The notes beneath the pieces were generated by a model, which saw only the letters and a list, made by a program, of their open reading frames with translations, was not told where the DNA came from and made no database searches. From an uncultured Bacillota bacterium (GTDB lineage: Bacteria; Bacillota_I; Bacilli_A; RF39; UBA660), in NCBI GenBank assembly GCA_947179265.1, contig CAMXBB010000017.1:1-12626 (forward strand): a stretch of DNA of 12,626 nt, in the 5' to 3' direction. Shown here piece by piece: positions 1 to 4,580 of this stretch. The translations under genes were made by a program, and so were the position numbers. Position 1 is the stretch's first letter. Each line of letters begins with the position of its first letter.

Positions 1-1
1 T

Positions 2-178
2 CTAAAAATAATAGATGAAAAAATTAGAGGTAAGGACAATATGGAAGAATTGTTGGAGATAATTGATAAAGAAATTTTCATTGACTATTTAAAAATTCCA
101 AAAGGTACAGTATTGGAATTTAGAAAAATATGGAAATTTATGGTGCAACGAAGACATAATAGAGGAAAAAGAAATTAA
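2..178 (+). CDS. C-terminal part of an unidentified protein, cut by the window edge
   Basis: An open frame enters from the left edge and runs 58 codons to a TAA stop at 176-178. The visible tail is charged and probably helical, with an acidic/hydrophobic stretch (MEELLEIIDKEIF) and a very basic end (VQRRHNRGKRN). No start lies in view apart from internal ATGs, so this is read as the 3' end of a longer gene. It converges with the relaxase gene and the two share a terminator hairpin that begins in this gene's stop codon. That arrangement supports it being a real gene. It could be a cargo or accessory gene of the mobilizable element, or a host gene beside it. I do not recognise the family. Confidence 0.5.
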   Translation, partial: LKIIDEKIRGKDNMEELLEIIDKEIFIDYLKIPKGTVLEFRKIWKFMVQRRHNRGKRN

Positions 179-217
179 AAGACAATTTCAAGTCATAATG
201 ACCTAGAATTGTCTTTT
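177..217. terminator. shared bidirectional intrinsic terminator
   Basis: The arms AAAAGACAATT (177-187) and AATTGTCTTTT (207-217) form an 11-bp perfect stem around a 19-nt loop. Reading plus, the stem is followed by further T residues and ends the partial left-edge gene. Reading minus, the T tract comes from 180-177 and ends the relaxase gene. The plus-strand stop codon lies at the base of the left arm, and the relaxase stop (193-195 on the minus strand) lies in the loop, so the structure overlaps both gene ends. The loop also contains the small inverted repeat GTCATaATGAC (192-202). Confidence 0.75.
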
Positions 218-1503
218 TCTTTTTGAATATCTTTATCAAAGTTATTAAGATTACATTGTATAGACTCTGATCTTTTTCTAATTTCTTTACAATAATTATC
301 ATACATGCGAAGTTCTTTGATTTTTGGCTGAATATCATTTATTTCAGTAAGTAATTCAGTTTGTTTTTCTTCAGTTTTTGCTCTATTGTATTTTTTCCAA
401 AGATTTTCTCTTTTACCCATAAGATTTCTATATTCTTCATAGTTATTTTTAGCAAATTCTTCTAAATCCTCTTTTGCTTCAATTTTATTCTCTACCATAA
501 ATCTAGTTTGTTCTGAAAATGAATCTAGTTTTTTAATTTCTTGTCTTATGGAATAAGGAAGGTATTGTTTTGGATGTTCCTTCGGAAAAACTTTTAATAA
601 ATAGCAGTAATATAGAAATAACCCATAAATCCCTTTATGATGACTATTTGTTTTTGATAAATATTCTTGAAAAATAGATTTTTGTGGAATTGGTTTAAAG
701 ACTATTTGTCTTGATGAATATAGTCTTTCATTAATTCTATCTTTTGTATAATCACTACCAAATGCCTTTTCTATTCTAACTTTGTCATACCCATCTCTAT
801 AAATTGTTATTATATCATTACTAGAATAACATTGATATCCTAATAATTTCATTCTATCTATAACTTGTTTTATTGTAACTGAATAACTGATAATGTTATC
901 TAAATCATCTTTAAGCATTTTATAATAATCGTTGTCTGTTACTTTGTTTTTATAAGTATTCTTATAACTAATATCCTCATCTAGAATACTTAATCTATAT
1001 TCTTCACATAATGAATCTGATATCTGCCTTAACTTTGCTAGATTAGCACGATTGTTATTATATTTCTTTCCTGTCTTAAATGAAACAGAATTTATTATGA
1101 AGTGATTGTGAATGTGATTGGTATTTTGATGAGTAGCAACAACCACTTCATAATCTTTAAACATTTCCTCTGCAAACTTAACTCCAATCTCATGAGCAAC
1201 ATCTGCAGTAACTTCTCCCTCCTTAAAAGATTGATATGCATGGAAGGCAAGAATACCATCTGTTTTAAAATATCTCTCTTTAGTAAATTTCATATCTTGA
1301 TACGGATCAATTTCTGAGCAATTTAAACAGCTTACATAATGTGTCTTTTCATTCTTAAAATTATAATCTTTATTAGGAAATAATTCTAAATAATTGTAGC
1401 TATCTTTCCCATAATCTTCATTTATAGTTTTCTCTGGATTGATGATATAATTTATTGATTGTTTTAAATTATTTTTAATACTCCAAATTGATGTTGTTGC
1501 CAT
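193..1503 (-). CDS. relaxase / mobilization nuclease (TnpZ/MobA-like) of a mobilizable element
   Basis: This 436-aa protein should nick one strand at oriT and lead the transferred strand into a recipient through a conjugation apparatus supplied by another element. The N-terminus (MATTSIW...Y19, then NPEKT) matches the common opening of relaxase-domain (PF03432) proteins in Bacillota transposons, and Y19 is the candidate catalytic tyrosine. A metal-binding histidine cluster is visible as H130, H132 and H134 in the HIHNH motif, preceded by H125. Upstream, FHAYQSFKEGE (from residue 87) is also typical of the family. The C-terminal third (about 320-436) is charged and probably coiled-coil. The ATG has an AGAAAGG sequence about 13 nt upstream, a rather long spacing. 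The gene follows tnpV by 75 nt, and that gap holds an oriT-like hairpin. Length is normal and no damage is seen. No mating-pore or coupling-protein genes are visible, so the element is probably mobilizable rather than self-transmissible. Confidence 0.9.
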   Translation of the reverse strand: MATTSIWSIKNNLKQSINYIINPEKTINEDYGKDSYNYLELFPNKDYNFKNEKTHYVSCLNCSEIDPYQDMKFTKERYFKTDGILAFHAYQSFKEGEVTADVAHEIGVKFAEEMFKDYEVVVATHQNTNHIHNHFIINSVSFKTGKKYNNNRANLAKLRQISDSLCEEYRLSILDEDISYKNTYKNKVTDNDYYKMLKDDLDNIISYSVTIKQVIDRMKLLGYQCYSSNDIITIYRDGYDKVRIEKAFGSDYTKDRINERLYSSRQIVFKPIPQKSIFQEYLSKTNSHHKGIYGLFLYYCYLLKVFPKEHPKQYLPYSIRQEIKKLDSFSEQTRFMVENKIEAKEDLEEFAKNNYEEYRNLMGKRENLWKKYNRAKTEEKQTELLTEINDIQPKIKELRMYDNYCKEIRKRSESIQCNLNNFDKDIQKEKDNSRSL

Positions 1504-1530
1504 AATTAAGGTTTAGCCTTTCTAAAGAGT

Positions 1531-1577
1531 GGATTTATATGGCGGGAGTATAAATCCGTTGCTTGCTTATAGACAAC
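1531..1577. other. candidate origin of transfer (oriT) hairpin
   Basis: A perfect 9-bp inverted repeat, GGATTTATA (1531-1539) and TATAAATCC (1549-1557), encloses the loop TGGCGGGAG. Beside it lies GTTGCTTGCTTATAGACAAC (1558-1577), which has GTTG/CAAC ends and a TTGCT tandem. The structure fills most of the 75-nt gap directly upstream of the relaxase start, the usual place for an oriT in small mobilizable elements. It lacks the T run of a terminator. That it is the oriT is inferred from position and structure; the nic site cannot be read from sequence. Confidence 0.5.
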
Positions 1578-1578
1578 A

Positions 1579-1932
1579 TCATACATAGATTAACTCCTTC
1601 AAGATAATTTCTTCAGCACAATTTCTATAATTATTCATCATTTTTATCCATTCAAGTTGATTATTTTCTTTACTTTTTTCAGATAGTTTTTCATCTGATT
1701 TTCTGTAATTTTGCATTAAAATATTAAATCTTTTTTCACATTCATTACTGACTGAAACAAGATGATTTGTTAATTTATCTTGCATAAGAAGGCTCGTATA
1801 AAGAGCTTTCTTATGCTCTTTTAGATAATTTAATCTCAAGTATCCATACTTGTTAATTCCTCCATAATTTTGATTTTTAATAGTTAGATTTGGTAATAAA
1901 TAATCTCCAACTTTTGTATAATTTAATTTCAT
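1579..1932 (-). CDS. tnpV: TnpV-like transposon-encoded protein
   Basis: This is a complete 117-aa protein of the TnpV family (PF14198), found in Tn4451-like and other clostridial mobilizable elements, where its biochemical role is not established. The family pattern is clear. The N-terminal part reads GDYLLPNLTIKNQ, then a central KYGYLRLNYLKEHKKALYTSLL, then a C-terminal WIKMMNNYRNCAEEIILKELIYV. The middle and C-terminal parts look helical. The start is supported by GGAGAG about 8 nt upstream of the ATG. It begins 21 nt after the recombinase stop, so the two are probably co-transcribed. No transposase active site is present; it is an accessory protein and a useful marker of the element type. 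Confidence 0.88.
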   Translation of the reverse strand: MKLNYTKVGDYLLPNLTIKNQNYGGINKYGYLRLNYLKEHKKALYTSLLMQDKLTNHLVSVSNECEKRFNILMQNYRKSDEKLSEKSKENNQLEWIKMMNNYRNCAEEIILKELIYV

Positions 1933-1953
1933 TTCTTTCTCTCCATTTCTTTT

Positions 1954-3816
1954 TTAAGAAGTCACATAACTGTGATTTTCTTCTATAATTTTTGTTTTAG
2001 GTTTAGTAGGATTATAAGTGACAATACCATATTTGGTATCAACATCATCTTTAGTAATTGGTGATTTTGTTGTGCTTTTAGTAAGTGATATAGGTAATAT
2101 TCTAATTATTTTTTCATTTTCTTTAGGTGTAAACTCTCCAATAATATTGCCAGTTTCTTCATCAATTTTTTCATAAATTTGATAGAAATTAGTTTCATAA
2201 TATTCATTTAATCTGTCTAAATATTCTTGTATTTGACTATTCGATATGTTGCCTGTACCTAAAATAACATCTTCTTTACCATCAATTTCACAAGGTACTA
2301 ACACATCTAAAACTCCTTTATCAACTAACTTCATTAACATATCCATAAAACTTTTTCTAAAGTTAATATTTTCAATATGAAGATCATTTTTACTGTCTTT
2401 TGTTATGATAATTGATTCAACTAATTTAGAAATAAATTCTTGTTTTTCTTCTTTTGATTTACTTTCCCAAGTAGTTTTTACAACACTACTTAAAGTATCA
2501 AGTCTTATCAAAGTTTCTCTTTCAATATCACGATCAGCCATTAATTGTTGAGGTGAGAAAGTAACATTATCTAAATCAAGTATTTCATTTTTCTTTTGTT
2601 CTAAAATCTCTAGTTTATCTTCAATCAGTTTATAATCTTCTGAAAAATCTTCCATCTCCACAATGCCACTCATATAAGCCTTTTTAATGCGTTCTTTTTG
2701 TTTTTCTAGTTGTTTCATCTCTTTATCTATGTCATCAGTTTTTGTTGGTTTATGGTCTGCTAAAATAGGCAAAAAATACTTTTTAACTGCCATATCATAC
2801 TCAACCATATCATAAATAAAGTTTGTTAGTAGTTCTTCAATCTTATCTTCTCTAAAATTCAAGTGACACTTTTCACAGTTATAATACATATACTTTTTCT
2901 TTTTACCACCAGAGCCTTTGCATTTCATAATCCTACCACAAGTAGGGCATTTTATCTTTTGAAAGAATAAATAAACTCTATCTCTAGTATAAGTTCTCTG
3001 ATTCTTTTCTTTCTGATATTGGCATTCTTCCCACATTGCTCTTGAGATAATAGGCTCCACAACATTCATATAAACAACTGGCTCAATTTGCTTATTTTTT
3101 GCAATTCTCTTAAATTGCTCGTAATCACCCATATAGATTTTGTTATCAATAATCTTCTGAATTGTGGTATCTTTCCATTTCTTTGGGTTTAAAAGTTCTT
3201 CTTCATTGAAAACATTAGATATTTGTTGAAAACTTTTACCTTCTAAATACATCTTAAATATTCTCTCAATCACTGGCCTAGTAGTTTCATCAATAATTGT
3301 TTTCTTATTACCATCTTTCTTGTAACCAAGTGCTAAAACTCCTGGTAAATGTCCTGATTTTATGGCTCCATTTAAGCCAAATTTAGTTCTTTCTGATACG
3401 ATTTCAATTTCTAATTGTGATAATACTGTAAGCATTCTGACAAAGAATCTACCATTAGCAGTAGAGGTATTAACATCATCTCTATCACATACTAAGAAAC
3501 AATTATACTGTTCAAGTACAGATATAAGTTCTTCCAAATCTCTAACACTTCTTGTAACTCTGTCTAATTTGTAAGCCACAATATAGTTAATTTTACCTTT
3601 CTTCATATCAGATAACATTTCTTGAAATGCAGGTCTATGTTCCATATCTTTTGCTGATATTCCTGCATCCTCATAAATTTTATATACTTCATAACCTTTA
3701 AATGCACAGAGTTGTAAAAGTTTTTCTTTTTGTTCTCCTAAAGAGAATCCTTCTCGTGCCTGATCCTCTGTGCTGACACGAATATAAACTGCTGCGATAC
3801 TCCTTTCATTATCCAT
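1954..3816 (-). CDS. large serine recombinase (TnpX/TndX-like) of the mobilizable element
   Basis: This site-specific integrase should excise and insert the element by double-strand cleavage and strand rotation through a phosphoserine link. Counted from the start chosen here (620 aa), the N-terminal catalytic domain spans about 8-150 with YIRVST, nucleophile Ser15, and the conserved KLDRVTRS segment near 83-90. A Recombinase domain (PF07508 type) follows at about 160-270. A zinc ribbon has Cys290/Cys293 and Cys314/Cys317, and a long coiled coil lies near 360-414. The size fits the TnpX/TndX group and all key residues are present. An alternative ATG at 3825 adds three residues but sits only 2 nt after the Shine-Dalgarno, while this ATG is 11 nt away; neither spacing is ideal. 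The gene is upstream of tnpV and the relaxase on the same strand. The leader holds a terminator, so expression may depend on read-through or on a promoter formed at the circular junction, as known for Tn4451. Confidence 0.93.
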   Translation of the reverse strand: MDNERSIAAVYIRVSTEDQAREGFSLGEQKEKLLQLCAFKGYEVYKIYEDAGISAKDMEHRPAFQEMLSDMKKGKINYIVAYKLDRVTRSVRDLEELISVLEQYNCFLVCDRDDVNTSTANGRFFVRMLTVLSQLEIEIVSERTKFGLNGAIKSGHLPGVLALGYKKDGNKKTIIDETTRPVIERIFKMYLEGKSFQQISNVFNEEELLNPKKWKDTTIQKIIDNKIYMGDYEQFKRIAKNKQIEPVVYMNVVEPIISRAMWEECQYQKEKNQRTYTRDRVYLFFQKIKCPTCGRIMKCKGSGGKKKKYMYYNCEKCHLNFREDKIEELLTNFIYDMVEYDMAVKKYFLPILADHKPTKTDDIDKEMKQLEKQKERIKKAYMSGIVEMEDFSEDYKLIEDKLEILEQKKNEILDLDNVTFSPQQLMADRDIERETLIRLDTLSSVVKTTWESKSKEEKQEFISKLVESIIITKDSKNDLHIENINFRKSFMDMLMKLVDKGVLDVLVPCEIDGKEDVILGTGNISNSQIQEYLDRLNEYYETNFYQIYEKIDEETGNIIGEFTPKENEKIIRILPISLTKSTTKSPITKDDVDTKYGIVTYNPTKPKTKIIEENHSYVTS

Positions 3817-3827
3817 AATTATCATTT

Positions 3828-3834
3828 CTCCTTT
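3828..3834 (-). promoter_or_regulatory. ribosome binding site of the recombinase, ambiguous start
   Basis: AAAGGAG on the minus strand lies 2 nt before an ATG at 3825 and 11 nt before an ATG at 3816. The first spacing is too tight for efficient initiation, so the downstream ATG was chosen. Confidence 0.6.
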
Positions 3835-3860
3835 CTTTTTTTTGAATAGTGAAAGGCACC

Positions 3861-3889
3861 AAAAAAGGTGTCACATAACAAGGACACCT
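3861..3889 (-). terminator. intrinsic terminator in the recombinase leader
   Basis: On the minus strand AGGTGTC (3889-3883) pairs perfectly over 7 bp with GACACCT (3872-3866) across a 10-nt loop, and a T run follows (3866-3861). It lies between the 90-aa gene and the recombinase. It may simply end the 90-aa transcript, but I see no convincing promoter in the 35 nt between it and the recombinase Shine-Dalgarno. It could therefore attenuate recombinase expression. Confidence 0.65.
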
Positions 3890-3893
3890 AGAA

Positions 3894-3929
3894 TATATTG
3901 ATTTTTACACGACAAAATAAATCAATATA
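3894..3929. repeat. 11-bp inverted repeat upstream of the recombinase
   Basis: TATATTGATTT (3894-3904) and AAATCAATATA (3919-3929) are perfect inverted repeats separated by 14 nt. The structure sits between the 90-aa gene and the leader terminator. It lacks a strong T run directly after the stem on the minus strand. It may be a binding site for the recombinase or a regulator, or part of the leader fold. The right arm lies in a sequence repeated nearly exactly at 4261-4276. Confidence 0.45.
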
Positions 3930-3940
3930 GTGGGAGTATA
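3926..3940. repeat. second copy of the oriT-loop motif (GGGAGTATA)
   Basis: The 15 bases here match 1538-1552 at 13 positions, with the shared core GGGAGTATA. Both copies follow a minus-strand gene stop by a few to about 27 nt and precede a gene for DNA processing, the recombinase here and the relaxase there. This copy lacks the long perfect stem seen at 1531-1557; only the short GAGT/ACTC pairing is nearby. The role is unknown. Confidence 0.45.
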
Positions 3941-3951
3941 TAAACTCTCAA

Positions 3952-4224
3952 TTAATGCCTTGCTATGTACTCTGATAATTCAGACAATGGAATTTTCTTC
4001 TTCAAATTCCCTATGTAAAAATGTTTCTGTTCATTGAAGAATAAGTATAACTTATTATCAATAATCACTTTATGTGGCTCCACATATGCTAAATTTGTGT
4101 GTTCCACAATTCGTAAGTAACCCTCTATTATTTCATAGGAGAGGTTATTAAATTTGCAAGACCATTTAATTTGCCTCCTGAGTTCATCACTCATATTGAT
4201 TTTCTTTTTTACGATACTAATCAT
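3952..4224 (-). CDS. hypothetical 90-aa protein upstream of the recombinase
   Basis: I do not recognise this small protein. It is basic at the N-terminus (MISIVKKKINMSDELRRQIKW), has no signal peptide or membrane segment, and appears to have mixed helix and strand, with an aromatic stretch YLFFNEQKHFYIG near the middle of the second half. An AAAGGTG sequence 9 nt upstream of the ATG supports the start. The gene is on the same strand as the recombinase, relaxase and tnpV and lies between them and tRNA-Gly, so it is probably the outermost element gene. An accessory or regulatory role for the recombinase would fit the position, but nothing in the sequence proves it. It could also be a remnant of an older insertion, since a near-identical 16-17-nt motif lies on each side. 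Confidence 0.6.
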   Translation of the reverse strand: MISIVKKKINMSDELRRQIKWSCKFNNLSYEIIEGYLRIVEHTNLAYVEPHKVIIDNKLYLFFNEQKHFYIGNLKKKIPLSELSEYIARH

Positions 4225-4248
4225 AACACATCACACCTTTCTTGACTA

Positions 4249-4261
4249 GACTAATTTAGTC
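4249..4261. repeat. palindrome GACTAA-t-TTAGTC upstream of the 90-aa gene
   Basis: Two 6-bp arms, GACTAA and TTAGTC, are perfectly inverted around one base, and an extra GACTA (4244-4248) precedes them directly. The site is 25 nt upstream of the 90-aa start and just past the tRNA terminator. Its form would suit an operator or a recombinase-binding half-site; this is inference from symmetry and place. Confidence 0.35.
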
Positions 4262-4264
4262 GAC

Positions 4265-4294
4265 AAAAAAATCAATCATATTTCAGATTGATTT
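4265..4294 (-). terminator. intrinsic terminator of tRNA-Gly
   Basis: On the minus strand AAATCAATC (4294-4286) pairs with GATTGATTT (4277-4269) over 9 bp around an 8-nt loop, followed by TTTT (4268-4265). It starts 38 nt after the tRNA 3' end and is well placed to end that transcript. Confidence 0.75.
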
Positions 4295-4331
4295 AATCAT
4301 TAACGTCACTTGGTGCGACGATTTTACCTTT

Positions 4332-4406
4332 TGGAGCAAGTGAAGGGAATCGAACCCTCGTCTCAACCTTGGCAAGGTCGCATTCTAGCCGTTGAACCAC
4401 ACCTGC
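4332..4406 (-). tRNA. tRNA-Gly, anticodon GCC
   Basis: A complete 75-nt tRNA gene is read on the minus strand. The acceptor arms GCAGGTG and CACTTGC pair with one G-U. The anticodon stem CGACC/GGTTG holds the loop TTGCCAA, giving anticodon GCC for GGC/GGU glycine codons. The T arm contains the standard GGTTCGATTCC sequence, and the D loop has the GGTTCAACGGC pattern. The discriminator is U and CCA is encoded (4334-4332). The gene has its own promoter and terminator. It lies beside the presumed end of a mobilizable element, but the tRNA is intact and its 3' end is not obviously duplicated within this window. Confidence 0.97.
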
Positions 4407-4417
4407 ATTGCACTAAT

Positions 4418-4446
4418 AATATAACAGAATAATATGAGTAATGCAA
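4418..4446 (-). promoter_or_regulatory. promoter of tRNA-Gly
   Basis: On the minus strand a TTGCAT -35 box (4446-4441) and a TATATT -10 box (4423-4418) are separated by 17 nt, with TGT before the -10 giving an extended form. Initiation would fall just upstream of the tRNA 5' end at 4406. Confidence 0.7.
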
Positions 4447-4490
4447 GGAAAAAATTAAAATATCTCTAATTTTGTGCTAATCAAAAAGTC

Positions 4491-4520
4491 TTGTTCTTTT
4501 ATATTTCTCTTGTATATAAT
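4491..4520 (+). promoter_or_regulatory. promoter for the LTA-synthase-family gene
   Basis: TTGTTC (4491-4496) and TATAAT (4515-4520) are separated by 18 nt, a good sigma-A match. It would give a leader of about 50 nt. Confidence 0.55.
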
Positions 4521-4527
4521 AAGGTAG

Positions 4528-4556
4528 TGCAATTATTATTTATTATGTGCTATAAT
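4528..4556 (+). promoter_or_regulatory. second, extended -10 promoter for the LTA-synthase-family gene
   Basis: TGC followed by TATAAT (4548-4556) forms an extended -10, with the weak -35 candidate TGCAAT (4528-4533) 17 nt upstream. A transcript from here would have a leader of about 18 nt including the AGGAAGG ribosome binding site. Which of the two promoters is used cannot be told. Confidence 0.5.
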
Positions 4557-4580
4557 GGTTTATAGTAGGAAGGTACTAAT

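Noticed and set aside
138..338. Minus-strand 66-codon open frame over the relaxase end
   Set aside because: It lies out of frame across the terminator and relaxase C-terminus, with low-complexity Lys/Phe content; a shadow.
1102..1317. Plus-strand 71-codon open frame inside the relaxase gene
   Set aside because: Antisense to the conserved histidine region of the relaxase; no independent support.
3362..3574. Plus-strand 70-codon open frame inside the recombinase gene
   Set aside because: Antisense to the catalytic domain of the recombinase; no support for its own expression.
3855..3872. Perfect antiterminator pairing GGCACC/GGTGTC in the recombinase leader
   Set aside because: On the transcribed minus strand one pair becomes an A-C mismatch, leaving only about 4 bp, so a strong competing hairpin is not shown; the leader terminator itself stands.
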